Part shown: piece after piece, positions 43,456 to 56,400 of the stretch
Position numbering within the stretch: the first letter of the stretch is position 1
Layout of the letters: each line of letters starts with the position of its first letter
Program-made: the position numbers and the translations under genes
Assembly: GCA_030427145.1 (NCBI GenBank)
Contig: JAUHWT010000001.1
Span: forward strand, 1 to 64,000
Reading direction: 5' to 3'
Origin: Alphaproteobacteria bacterium
Lineage (GTDB): Bacteria > Pseudomonadota > Alphaproteobacteria > Rhodobacterales > Rhodobacteraceae
DNA length: 64,000 nt
The notes under the pieces: generated by a model
Seen by the model: the letters and a program-made list of their open reading frames with translations, nothing else
Told to the model about the DNA's origin: nothing
Database searches by the model: none

Positions 43456-44358
43456 ATGCAGCCCCAGGAGAACGCGCTGCTGGAACTCGATCTGGTCCGC
43501 AGTTTCGTGACCGTCTCGGAGACCGGAAGTTTCACCGCCGCCGCAAAGCGGGTCGGGCGCACGCCATCGGCCATCAGCATGCAGATGAAGAAGCTCGAGG
43601 ATCTGCTCGGGCGGCCGGTGATCGTGCGGCACCCGCGGCATGTGACGCTGAACCCGGATGGCGAGGCCTTTCTGGTGCATTGCCACGAGATGCTGCGCAT
43701 TCAGGAACAGGCCCTGTCGCGGTTTCGTATTCCACCCCTGGAGGGGCATGTGCGGTTTGGGGCGCCGGATGATTTTGGGATTACCCATCTGCCGGACATT
43801 CTGCGCCGGTTTGCCTCGACCCATCCGCTGGTGGAGGTGGATGTGGTGCTCTCGACCACGAAGCGGATTTTGGCGGATGTGGACAGTGGCGCGATCGACC
43901 TGGCGCTGACCACATCCGAGAACGTGGCGGATGCGCCGGGGCGGCTTTTGCACAGTGAGAAACTGGTTTGGGTTGGCGCGCGGGACGGACGGGCGCACCG
44001 ACGCACCCCCCTGCCCCTGGCGCTGGCCTCCCAGGGGTGCGCGTGGCGGTCGGCGGCTTTGGCGGATCTGAACGGGCGGGGGAAATCCTACCGGATTGCC
44101 TATACCTCGGAGACCGGCGCGGGGCAGCTGGCGGCGGTGCGGGCGGACCTGGCGATTGCCCCCCTGCCCGCGGGTCTGGTCGGGCCGGAGTTCCGGATTT
44201 TGGATGAGCGTGAGGGGCTGCCGGCCTTCGGGCCGTTCCATCTGCGGCTGGTGGAGGCCCGCGACACCGGGCCCGCGGCCAAGGCGCTGGGGCGGCATGT
44301 GGAGGAGAGCCTGGCCCTGAGCGGCGCGACGGCGGGAATTCACCGGCTGAGCGCCTAG
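43456..44358 (+). CDS. LysR family transcriptional regulator
   Basis: 300-residue LysR-type regulator. The winged helix covers about residues 8-68 (LDLVRSFVTVSETGSFTAAAKRVGRTPSAISMQMKKLEDLLG in short segments). The C-terminal periplasmic-binding-type effector domain starts around residue 92 (EGHVRFGAPDDFGITHLPDILRRFA). By position it may regulate the divergent DUF1127-like gene and itself. The effector is unknown. It is followed by a bidirectional terminator shared with the giant gene. Confidence 0.92.
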   Translation: MQPQENALLELDLVRSFVTVSETGSFTAAAKRVGRTPSAISMQMKKLEDLLGRPVIVRHPRHVTLNPDGEAFLVHCHEMLRIQEQALSRFRIPPLEGHVRFGAPDDFGITHLPDILRRFASTHPLVEVDVVLSTTKRILADVDSGAIDLALTTSENVADAPGRLLHSEKLVWVGARDGRAHRRTPLPLALASQGCAWRSAALADLNGRGKSYRIAYTSETGAGQLAAVRADLAIAPLPAGLVGPEFRILDEREGLPAFGPFHLRLVEARDTGPAAKALGRHVEESLALSGATAGIHRLSA

Positions 44359-44375
44359 ACGTTTGAAATCCAGAC

Positions 44376-44410
44376 AAAAAAAAAGAGCCCGGTGCGAACA
44401 CCGGGCTTTT
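44376..44410. terminator. Bidirectional terminator between the LysR gene and the giant gene
   Basis: Perfect 8-bp stem GCCCGGTG/CACCGGGC with loop CGAA. It is flanked by nine A residues on the left and four T on the right. On the minus strand this reads as hairpin plus a T9 run, so it best serves the giant gene ending at 44462. It can also stop the LysR transcript. Confidence 0.88.
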
Positions 44411-44422
44411 GAGTGGGGTTAC

Positions 44423-44449
44423 GTCACCCCCCGGAGACCGGAGGGTGAC
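44423..44449. terminator. Second hairpin just downstream of the giant gene
   Basis: Stem GTCACCC-x-CCGG / CCGG-x-GGGTGAC around a three-base loop, between the giant-gene stop and the stronger terminator. It has no T tract of its own. It may protect the mRNA 3' end or assist termination. Confidence 0.5.
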
Positions 44450-44461
44450 GGTTCCGGGATG

Positions 44462-47400
44462 TTACCCGAAATCATCGTAGTTGATGATCAGCTTCGCGGC
44501 TTCACCGTCCGAGTTGAACGCGTGGGCTGCGCGGCCACCGGAGCCGGTGATCCGGAAGGACAGGGCGTCGAGGGCATCGATGCCGCCATCCTCGATCAGG
44601 GCCTCGATCAGCGTGCTGATGTCGGCGGACTGGTAGTTCTGGTTCTCGGTCCACTGCTCGACATTGTTCCACTCGACCTCCTCGTTCAGGTAGGACCGGC
44701 TGTTGCCGTCACCATTGGTGAAGGTCGGGTTGTCCAGCGTGTCCTCGATCTGGATCACGAAGTTCGCGGAACCGCTGCTGTCCTCGAAGGCGTTGAACTC
44801 GAAATAGGCGCTTTCGATGTCTGCCGTGTCGGACAGGGTGATGCCTGTGAAGCGAAGGTCGGCATACTGCTCGTTCGGACCATTCAGGCCAAGTTCGATA
44901 TCGGAGCTTCCGATGCCACCGAACTCCTCGCGGTCATCCGATCCGGCTGCGATCGAGGAGACGATCGTTCCCGGGGTCGGCTCGCCGCCACCGCCGCCGT
45001 TGTCACCGCCATCCGTCGGGTCACCCTCAACGAAGGTGGAGTTTGCGGCGTTGATGCCCTGGCCGGTGCCTTTCATCAGCTCCCAGTAGTCAAGGTGGTA
45101 ACCCTGCGAGCGTCCGGCGAAGGTGATCGTGTGAACACCGGCGTCGAGCGTGAAGGTCGCCTGGAAGTTGGGATCGGGTTCTCCGTCCAGGTTCTGACCA
45201 AAGCCCCAGTTGCTTGTTCCGGTTCCGTAGACCTTTACGAAGCCACTGTTGGAGACGGTTGGCGACTGGTTGGTTTGCAGCGCTTCGGCGTCGTCGTCAA
45301 TTTTGAGCCAGACGTCGTTCTGCTGGTCGCCCGCGCCACCCGGATCGCGCGATGCACGGACCCGCATGGTGTAGTTGCCCTCGTCTCCCTCGGGGATGTA
45401 GATCGTGTACTCCAGGAAGCTGTTGGCCTGCGGGTTGTTGAGGCTCTCGCTGTCCTCGTCTCCCCAGAGGTAGTAGCCGTCGCCCTGGAAACCGTTCTGG
45501 TTGCCATCGCCATCCGCACTGTCAAGGAAGCTCCAGTTGCCGCCAGGGTTCTGGCCGCCAGGACCGTTTTCGTCCTCGAACTGGACCTTGAAGCGTGCAT
45601 TGGACGCACCGCTGTTGATGATCTGGTAGTAACCATCAACCGGCGTGTGGCCTCCGCCGCCCTCAACCGGGCCGCCCACGTTGGTCAGGTAGACCGGAGA
45701 CGTCACCGCACCCACCGGCAGGCCGGAGCCTGGCTCGATGACCGATGCCACGAAGGCGATCGGAGCCGTGGTGTCGCCGTCGAAGCTGCCCTTTCCGGTG
45801 CCGTTGGCCGACCCGTAGTTGAACATGGACGAGGCGTCGAACGTGCCGTTCGCACCGATCACCACATCGACCGACTGCTCATCAAAGGCGTTGTTTGCCT
45901 TGAAGTCGTAGCGGGCAAGGCGGCTTTCCACCAGACCGTCGATACCGCTGCTGGTGTTGGTCACGGGGTCGAAACCACGCGACATGGTGATGCGGACGGT
46001 GTCCCCCGGCTCGCCGGTCACGATGACCGTCGGCAGGGTCTGGCCGTAGGTTCCGATGCTGCCCTGAGCGGTGCCGTTGACCGCGATGGACACGTCGTTG
46101 CCTGCCGGTGCCTGGGTGGCAAGAGCGTGCGAACCCGCGTTGCTCTTGTCGCTGCCAAGCTGGCCGCTCGCCGTGGTGCCGTCGTCGAAGAGGACGGTGA
46201 ACAGCGATCCGATCAGTTCGTGACCGGAAATTCCGCCCACATCCCAGCCCTGGGTCGCTCCGGTGTCGACACCGTCGGTGCCGTTCTTGGCCAGACCCGC
46301 GATCGAGTTGGGGTCCATGTCGCCGGAGAAGCCAACGGTCTCACCATTCTGGAAGCCGCCGTCACTGCTGTCGGAGAACTTGACCATCGCGCCCTTGAAG
46401 CCGCCATTCGAGGGCAGTGAGCCCGCGATGGGAGCCTGACCGGGCAGGTAGTAGCCCGATCCGGACACGTAGGCGCCGGTGTTGCCGTCGCTGTTGACCG
46501 CCCAGGGCTTGGCGGCGTTGTCGCCACCCTTACCGTCGGGATCGAACACGCTGTCCTGGTAGAGGGCGCCGCTGACGTCGATGAAGATCGCGGAGATCTT
46601 CTTGTCGCCGGTGTTGGTGACCTCAAAGGAGTTATTGCCGTAGTTCGACGACTGGACGTTGCTTTCGCCGGTCATGATCTCAAGGACCGCGGAGCCTACG
46701 GCGTTGCCGCCATATGTGGCATCGGTCTTGAGGTCGCTTTCACCCTCGAAGGCTTCAAGTGCGCCGGTCGGGTCGACCGGGGCGGAACCGCCGTTGGCCG
46801 TGACCTTGAAGCTGTCCATTGCCGTCTGGAACGGAGCGTCCACACCGCTGTACTGGGTCTGGGTGAAGCCCGCGCCCACACCGGTGTCGGTGTCGAAGAT
46901 CGCCGCGGCGAGTGCGCCGGTGACGTTCAGCGTACCGAAGCTGACATTGGTGGCGCCCGCAATCGGGTTGCCGCCGGCGTCAAGGAAGGTGGCGAAGCCC
47001 TGGAGGCTGGCGGAGCTGGCCGAACCGGCCTGGACGACCATTTTCAGGTCTACCGCGCTGAACCCGTCGAGACCGACCGGGAGAGCACCACCCAGCTTGT
47101 CCTCCGCGTCGTTGGTGCGGCTGGAGAACTCGAAGGTTTCCCCGGTGAAACCGAACACCAGCTTGGCGAAGTCCGTGCTGTCGACACCCACATGGATACC
47201 CACCTGGTCAAAGTTGGCGGCTCCGGAGGAGAGGAACGGGTTGTCCACCCGGGCCTCAACCGTGAAGTCGCTGTTTTTGATACCAAGCTGGTAGTCGTCA
47301 TCGGGGTTGTTGGTGCCACCCGTGTCGCCGTTGGAGGCGGTCACGTTCAGCTTGCCACCCGAGACCGTCGCCGTGCCGGTTTCCTCGTCGAAGTTGGCGA

Positions 47401-50400
47401 GGGCCGAGCTTCCTGGCGTGCCGCCCTGAAGCAGACCGGTGAAGCCGTTCTGGTAGACGGTGCCGTCCGTATCGAAGTTGAGTTCGATGGAGGCGCCGGT
47501 TTCCAGCAGGGTGCCGTTCTCTGCATCCCAGGCGAAGTGGTCGTTGATGTTGTCAATGCCGTCGCCGTCAATGTCCGTATCCACGGAATTGGCGATGTCG
47601 TCATTGTCGAGGTCACCATCCGGAGCGAACGGATCCTCGTTGGTCGCGCCGATATCGATGGTGAAGCCGTTCGACGTCGTCTCGGCGATGGCATTGGCCG
47701 CGGGCGAGGCATCCGCCACCGCACCGTCCGGGATACGGACCGCGAAGGTGGTGCTTTCGCTCCAGCCGCCGTTCGGGGCCGCGAAGGAGAACTCCGCCAC
47801 ACCGGTTCCGGCGTCGAAGCCGACCAGGGTTGCCTGGCTTCCGGTCTCGAAACCGGCGGCCACGAGGATGAGATCCTCCGCACCCAGGGTTGCCGCGTCG
47901 ATGCCGCTGGCGTCCGCGAAGGTCACCAGGATGGTCAGGTCGCTGTTAGCGTCTTCTGGATTGACGATCTCGAAGGTCGCGGTCGGTGCCTGCTCGTCGA
48001 CCACCGCAACACCGCCGGCATCCACATGAAGGTACTCATATGTCGCCTCGAACTGCGGCTTGTTGTTGTAGTGGCTCTGGGTGACACCCACGCCCACGGT
48101 GGCAGCCGGGTCGGCAAGCGCCGTTCCGAGATCGCCATCGAGGGTCTGCGGGCCAAGCTCGATCGGGTCGCCGATCTGGCCGGTGGCGCCGATGAGCGTC
48201 ACGGTTCCGTTGGCTGTCGACACGCCGCCCTCGATCTCAACGGAGATGTTGAGAACCAGTTCGTCGATATCGGCGAAGGCCACGCCGCCGGGCAGTCCGG
48301 TGGATACCTTGCCTTCCGAGCCGCCAATGTCCTTGGTCAGCTCAAAGGTGTTGGCGCCGGAGCCGTAGACCAGTTTCAGGAAGTTGTCCTGATCGAGGCC
48401 CAGGGCCAGTCCGATCTGCTGGTAGTTGGTGGGAGCCGCGTCCTTGAACGGGTTGGCGATGCGGGTTTCGACCGTGAAGTCGTCGTCGCGCTTGATGCCG
48501 ACCATGAAGTTGTTCTGGCCGCTGTTCGCGCCACCGTTGTCGCCGTTGGAGGTCAGGACACGCAGGGCACCGTCCGAGACGCTGGCGTTTTCAGCCACTT
48601 CCTCGTTGTACCCCGCATCCGGGCTCTGCAACAGACCGGTCAGACCGTTCTGGTACGGCGTGCCGTCGGTGTCGAACTCCAGGTGGATGCTCTGGCCGTC
48701 CAGAAGAACCTGGCCGTTCTGGGCATCCCAGGCGAAGGCGTCGTCGACATTGTCGATACCGTCACCGTCGATGTCGCTGTCGGCGGAGTTGATGGTGTCG
48801 TCATCGTCCAGATCGCCCTGCGGTGCATACGGATCAACCTCACCGTCATCCACATCCGTGACCGCCAGCTGGAAGTCAGCCGAGGCGTCGGGTGTGGCAC
48901 CCACGGTGTCGTCGTCAACCGTGACCGTTACGTCGAGGGCTGTCTGCGTCTCGTAGTCGAGAGCCGCGTCGGCCTTGAGGAACAGCCCGTCTCCGATGAT
49001 CTCGAAGGAGGCCGCATCAGCGCCGTCGAGAGCAAGGACACTGGTGCCCAGCGCGTCGTCGGTGATGACGATGTCGGCCACGCGGATACCGAGCGAGGTG
49101 TCCGCATCCTCAGCGAGGCTGGTGACGATGGGCGTCAGAGCCACGGTCGGGGCCTCGTTGCCGTCAGTGATCGCGAGGACCAGGTCGGCGGTTGCGTCCG
49201 GGGTATTCCCGACGGTCGCGTCGTCCACCTCCACCGTTACGTTCAGCTCGGCCAGGGTCTCGAAGTCGAGGGCGGCGTTCGCTTTCAGGAACAGTTCCTC
49301 GCCGACAATCTCGAAGAGATCGGCATTGGCGCCCGACAGGGTCAGCACGTTGGTGCCATCGAGGTCGTCCGTGACGGTGATGTCGGCCACCTTGATGGCG
49401 GCGGTGACATCGGCCAGTTCGGACAGTTCCGTCAGAACCGGTGTCAGGGCAACGGTCGGTGCCGCGTTCACCGGTACGGCGTCAACCGTGATGGTGAAGG
49501 TGTTCGGCACGATGACGCCGGAGTTTGCCGGTCCATCGGTGGCCCCCACGGTCACCTGGAAGGTGCCCGCCTCGGTCGGTGTGCCCGTCAGAACCCCGTT
49601 TTCCATCGTCAGCCACGCGGGGCCGGAGATGAGGGAGTATGTCAGGGCATCCTCCTCGGGGTCGTTGAACGCGCCAATCGCCATCAGATCCAGTTCGATC
49701 GGGCCGGCGATGGCCTGCTCGATGTTGTCGATGGGCGAGGCCGCCGGGGCGAGGTTGACCTCACCTGCTGCCGGGATCAGTTCGATGTAGTCGAACCGGG
49801 CGTGCTCGAATTCCTTCGAGCTGGCCTGCAGACGCAGAACCGTGTCGTCGCCAATCTCGAGACCGTTGAATGTCAGGGTGCGGCGGTTCTGGATCTGGGC
49901 GCCGTTTCCGCCGCCGTCCTGGTCGAACTCCCATTCCGCGAAGGTCACGAATTCCTCACCGCCGGTCTGGTAGGCGAGCGATGCCGAGGAAACCCCGTCA
50001 TTCTCGTCGTAGAAGGCGACGCGGACATCGTAGGATCCACGGGCGTCGAAGTTGGCGCCGAGGTCGATGGTGGCCTCACCGTCACGGTTGCGCAGCATCT
50101 GGATGATCTCCGGGCCGTCCGAGGTCTGGCGGGTGAAGAAGCCCTGCGGTGCGAGGTCCATGTCCTCGGCCTCGATCCGGATGGTTTCCCGCTGCTCGCC
50201 GAGAACGTCGAAGATGAAGGTCGAGCTGACCTCAAATTCGCCGTCGGAGGCGATCACGGTGACCGGGACGGAGCCTGCTGCCAGCGGCGAGCCGGAGAAG
50301 ACGCCGTTCTCGAAGGTCAGGCCGGCGGGCAGTCCGCCCTCAACCCGGAATTCGAGCACGTCACCCACATCCTGATCGGAGAAGTACGCATTGACGTCGA

Positions 50401-53400
50401 GGGATACCGCGGAGCCCACGGAGACGGCCTGACGGGGGATGCCCGTGGTTTCAGGTGCATCGTTTTTGTCCTCAACCGTGATGTCGAAGGTCTCGACCGT
50501 GGTGCTGTTGCCGTCGCTGGCGGTGACGGTCACCGTGAAGGTGCCGATGTCGCCCGCTTCCGGCGTGCCGGAGAGAACACCGTCCGTGATGGTCAGCCAT
50601 TCGGGTCCGGAAACCTCGAAGGTCATTGGATCCTCTTCCGGATCGTAGAACTCGGACGCCACGTCGTACTCGAAGGCGTCCCGTTCGATGACGGACTGGT
50701 CCTGGAGGCCGAAGGGCGCTTCCGGCGCCTCGTTCTCCGGGTCGACAACCGGTGCGAGCGGTGTGAACTCGAAGTAGTCGACGCGGACATGCTCGGCCTG
50801 GTCGCGGGTTCCGTTCAGGGTGAGAACGGAATTTGCGTCCACCGTGACGGTGGTCAGGACCTTGGTGCGCAGGCTGGAGGCCTGGGCCGCATTGCCGCTG
50901 GTCGCGTCGTCATCCATCACGAGGCTTGCCGTGGTGGTGCCGCTGTCGCCGGTGACGGAGATGTCGAGCGTGCTTTCGCCGTCGTTCTCGTCAAAGTAGG
51001 CGATCGCCATGCGGTAGGTGCCCGGAGCGAGCTGCTCACCGATGTTGAAGGTCGCGGTACCGGCGGACTGGCCGAGCGGCACGTAGATCAGGGCATTGCC
51101 GTCGGAGGCATTGTTGTTCTGAACCTGGTAGCCGGTCATGGTATCGGCATCCTCACCCTGGATCCGGACCGGATCGGCCGGAGGAGTGACGGTGCCGTCG
51201 CTCACGACGATGTCGAAGCTGTCGGTTGCGACTTCAAAAGCCTGGTCGGTGGCCGTTACGGTCACCGTGTAGGTGCCAGGCGTGGTCGGCGTTCCGGAGA
51301 TGACACCGTCCGAATAAGCGACGCCATCCGGCAGGTCGGTGACCTCGATGGAGAGGCTGTCGCCGCTGTCGTGATCGTCGTCGGCGAACATGTCCTCAGG
51401 CAGCGTGAGCGAGAAGGCCTCGCCTACCGTGCCGGTGGTGTCGTCGGTCGGGATTTCGAGCGTCGGTGCGTCATTGGTGTTGTTCACCGTCAGGTCGAAG
51501 TCCTGGGAGACCGAGAGACCTTCGCCATCCGTGGCCGTGACGCGGACCGACAGGGCCGCAACATCGGCGTCCAGCGGCGTACCGGTGAAGGTCGTGCCGT
51601 CGAAGGTGAGCCATGCGGGCAGGTCCGATCCGTCCGCCAGCGTTGCCGTCAGGATCAGGTTTTCCGCACCGGCGTCGTCGGCGAAAGCGTCGGACGGTAC
51701 GGTGAAGGAAAGGGCCGCGTCCTCGTCGATTTGCTGTGCCGCAATGACCTGGTCCACTGTCGGGGCCGCATTTTCCAGGCCCTCGACGACGATTTCGAAG
51801 CTGTCGGTTGCGACTTCCAGATCCCCGTCAGTGGCCGTAACCGTGACGGTGTAGGTGCCGGCGGTTGTCGGCGTTCCGGAGATCGCGCCATCCACGTAAG
51901 CGACGCCATCGGGCAGGTCTGTGACGGTGATCGTCAGGCTGTCATCGCTGTCGAGGTCGTCATCAGCGAACATGCCATCCGGAAGTTCCAGCAAGAAGGC
52001 TTCTCCAACCTTGCCGGTTGTGTCGGCGGTCGGGATTTCCAGGGTCGGCGCGTCATTGGTGTTGAGCACGTCGAGATCGAAGTCCTGGGAGACCGAGAGA
52101 CCGCCCTGGTCCGTGGCAGTGACGCGGACCGAGATGGTCCCAACATCGGCGTCCAGCGGCGTGCCGGTGAAGGTCGTGCCGGTGAAGGAGAGCCATGCGG
52201 GCAGCTCCGATCCGTCCGCCAGCGTTGCGGTCAGCGTCAGTTCAGCCAGATCGGCGTCGTCCGCGAAGGCGTCAGCCGGTACGGCGAAGGAGAATGCCGC
52301 GTCCTCGTCGGTGGTCTGGGCGCCGATGGCTTGGTCCACGGTCGGGGCCTCATTTGCCGGCGGTGTGCCGAGCGACTGGACCTCGAGGAAGTCGTAGGAG
52401 ACGCTGAAGGTGTCACGGCTGTTGCCTGTCGGTGTGGAAGTCTGGATGACACCTGCACCGACCGGATCACCAGCCAGAATGGCGGCGCCGAGAGTTCCAA
52501 GAATTTCCAGTCCGTTACTCAGAAGCGGTGCTGTTTCCGAGATGGCTTCGTCGTTCGCGTTGAACAGGGTTCCAAGTGCACGGAACATCGGCACGGGGGT
52601 ACCATTGTCGTCCTCGATATAGGCTTCCAGAGTGACTTCAACAGAAGCCGCGTCAGCATTTCCAAAGCTTTCAAGGTACACCGGCGCTGCAACCGCAGCG
52701 TTCCCGCCGACATTGTCCTGAGCCAGTTCAAACTCAAAACCGGTTCGGCCGAATACAATCTTCATCAGGTTGTCCTGGTCGGTACCGATAACGACACCTG
52801 CCGACTGGAAGTTCGTAGGCGCATCCAACTCCGCAGTAGTGGAGATGAAATCCGGCATGTCGAACCGGGTGGTGACACGCAGACCTTCCGCTGCCGAATA
52901 GGCCGCCACGAGAGCGTTTTGCTGACCATTGGCGTTGTTGTGATGGTCGCCGCTGGTCGCAGTGATGTTCAGCTTGCCGCCGGAGACGGAGGCGTCAGCC
53001 AATTTGATCTCCTCCACTTCCGGCTTGTTGCTGACCAGAGCGCCGGTGAGGCCGTTTTCGAACGGGGTGCCGTCGGTGTCGAACTCGAGGCGGACGGTCT
53101 GACCGGCGGTCAGGGCGGTGCCTGCGTTGGTGGCGTCGTAGACGAAAGTCTCGTCGCCGTTGAGCAGCGTGTCGCCGTCGATGTCGTCGTCCTCGCTGTT
53201 GGCCACTCCGTCCTGATCGAGGTCGTCGCCCGGTGCGAAACCGACCGGAAGCGGTGCGGCGTCGCCATCGGTAATGGTGACGGTGGCCGGAGTGGCCGAG
53301 AAGTCGACCGCGCCGTTGGCGTCAGTGGCACCGGTGATGGTGACCGTGAAGGTCTCCGCGCCCTCGTCCAGCTCATCGTTGTTGAGCGTGATGTCGACGG

Positions 53401-56400
53401 TTGCGGTGGTTTCGCCAGCGGCGATGACGACCGTGCCCGAAGGTGCGGTGTAGTCGTCGCCCGAGGTCGCCGACACGTCGGTCAGGCTGTAGGAGACGGT
53501 GATGGCCTCATCGGTCGGACCGGTGCGGGTGAACTCGACCGTGCCGAGACCGGTTTCCTCGTCGAAGGAGGCGTCGGCCACGGAGACGGCAGCGGTTTCA
53601 ACAACCGGCTCAACCGCCTCGCGGATGACGATTGCGGAGACCTTGGCGCGGTCATAGGGTTCGCCCTCGCCGTCGAGCGCAACGTCGAACGAAAGGTCAA
53701 TTTTTCCATTCGCGCCGGGCGAAATTGGGTCAGACAGTTCGATGATCACCGGAGCGTTAATGTCACCGCCGTTTGCGGCAAGAACATCGAAGTTGGCTAG
53801 AACGGGTTCCGCGCCATCTTCCGCAGAGACGTTGAAGATGCGGACGCCGGGGTCGCTTGCGTAGATCTCAGCGAAATACAGATCAACGAAGTAGGACTTG
53901 GATGGGTCAAGATCGTCCGAGGAGAAGGTGAAGTTTCCGTCTCCGTTATCGTTGACTTCGGTCTCGTAGACAGTGCCATCAAAGAGCGGCTGATGCTTGT
54001 TTCCGCCGTTGTTATCCTCAAAATCCGTCCCGCCGGCGAAAACACCGCCGCCATTCGAAGCGCCAACAAACGTAACGCCATCCCCTTCAACGTTTCCTCC
54101 TCCCGCATTATACGCAAGGACCATGTCGCCGCGAATGAGGGTCGGGGCGTCCGTGTCATCCTCCGTGACGGTGCCGGAAGCGGTGCCGTTGGTGGCGGAG
54201 ATGAGGAACGTGTCGGATGCGGCGTTGGAACCGCCGGTCAGGGTCACGTCGATCGTGTCGTCGCCATTGTCGTCGTCGTCATTGGCAACGTCGATGGTCA
54301 GGGTGGCAGCACCGTTCACGAAGGTCAGCGTCTGCGTCTGGCCCGGCGCGCCGGTGGCGTTAAAGGTGACGTCGACGTCTCCGTTGAAGCCCGCATCGGA
54401 TGCTGTGACTGCAAATTCAAGAGTGGTGTCGTTAATGTCGCCCGCTTCCACAAGGGTTGGAGCGTCGGAAATTGATAGGGTGATATCGGCCACTGGTGCC
54501 TCCGTTACGATGAAATTAAATGAGGCTGTGGTCGGGTTGCCGCCCTGGTTCAGCCAAAGTGTGTAGGTGCCCTCGCCGAGAGGACCGGTGAAGCCGGTGA
54601 TCGGCACACCTTCCTGGGTGAATGCCCCGATGTCGGGCAGGATGTTGTCGCCGATCTCGCCTGGGCTGTAGACCAGGCCGCCGAGCAGCGGCGTGCCGTC
54701 CGGATCGGGCTGACCCGTTACCGGATCGACCGTGAGGGCCGTGCCTTCCTGGAGGCCGAGGAACCCGAACGGTGCGATCTCGGTCGTCTCGTAGCCGTCA
54801 AGCTCAATGGCTGAGAGCACGTGGCCGGTGGGAACCGTGAAGGTGATGTAGTCGCGGTCACGCTCCTCCTCGATGCCCGGACCCTGCTGGGTTGCGGTCA
54901 GGAGGTTGTCGCCGAGCGAGAGCGTACCGCCATCGGTCGGGTCCAGCCGGTCGTCGGACAGGTCGCCGAACGCCGTGCCGAAGGCCGTGTCACCGGGATC
55001 CGCCGCCTGCTGTGGCGAGGTGACGCTGAGGAAGTCCCAGCTGGCCTCAAAGCTGCCCAGGTCCTGGTAGTCGGTGGAGGTGACACCCACCACGCTGGTG
55101 CCGCCATTCAGGGCTGCGACAACATCCGCCGGCATCGCCAGGGCCGGAGCCGTGAGGAAGCCTGGTGTGGCTTCGGGGCGCACGCCGCCGAGGATGGCAC
55201 CCTGCGCGTCGAAGAAGGTCACGATCTGTGCCACGGTCGGGGATGCGGCGCTGCGGTCAACCGCAAGGCTCATTTCCACCGAGGCGATATCCGCGAGACC
55301 AAACGGCGCGGCCGCGGCTGCGGAGATATCGGAGATCAGGATCTTCTGGTCGATCTCGCCCTGCGACCACATCTGGATGGCGTTGCCGCCATTGCCGCCG
55401 AAGACGGTTTTGACGAACTGGTCCTCATCCTGGGCATTCGCCGCAGTAGTCGAGATCAGGATACCCTGTTGGGCGTAGTTCGGAATGACACCGTTGGTCA
55501 CGCCGTTTGCCGCGAGGACATCCGCCGTGAACGGATTGTCGAACCGGGTGGTCAGATAGATCTCGGTCAGGGCCTGATCCGTCAGGTCCACGGATTTGAC
55601 GAAGTCGTTCTTGCTCGCCGTCTGTGGCGCTTCTGAGAGGTCGCCATTGGAGGTTTCAACGATCAGTTTCCCGCCGGAAACCGTGGTCTGAACGGCGGCA
55701 TCGAGTGCGCCGCTGCCGCCGAGGACACCGTCGAAGCCGCCTTCGGTAAGCGGGTCGCCATTGGTCTCGAAGTCGAGCTCAAGGATGGTGCCGCCCGCCG
55801 GGATCTGGAGGTCCGAGTCGCTGGCGCCGATGGTGACGGTGCCGGTGGCGTCCGCGATGACCGCGTCGCCGGAGACGCCGGTGATGGAGACGGTGAAAAT
55901 CTCAGCCGGTTCCTCGTCACTGTCGTCGGTAATGGCGATGGGCAGGGTCACCGAGCCGCTGTTTGCCGGGATCACGACGCTGCCGGTGAGGGCCGCGCTG
56001 ATGTCCGACGCGTCAGCCGAACCGGGGTTGATCTGGTAGTCGACCGTGACGGCCTCGGTGAGGTCGCCGATGCGGGTGAAGGTGACGGTTGCGTCGCCGC
56101 CCTCGACCGCCGTGGCGTCGGCAACGGAGATGGTTGCGGGCAGGTCGGACGGTACCGCCTCGTAGACCGCGATGGCGCTGTAACCGGCCTCGCCCTGGGA
56201 GCTGTCTACCGTGACGGTGATGGTGCCGTCGGTTACCAGCACGTTGTGGGTGCGGGAGATCGGCTTGTCGGCGCCACCGGCTTCGGCAAAGACGTCGAAG
56301 TCGTTCAGAACCAGGTCACCCTGGACGTAGAAGTCACCGACGCGGGCATTGGCCGAGGAGTGGTAGAGTTCCGCGAAGTGCAGTTCGACCACGTAGCTGC

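Noticed and set aside
44363-46420. 685-codon plus-strand frame starting after the LysR gene
   Set aside because: It passes through the terminator hairpins and lies antisense to the giant gene; no family features.
47192-53800. 2202-codon open frame on the plus strand opposite the giant gene
   Set aside because: It is the antisense of a GC-biased, repetitive coding region. The translation has no domain I recognise and no convincing start, whereas the minus strand reads as continuous known modules.
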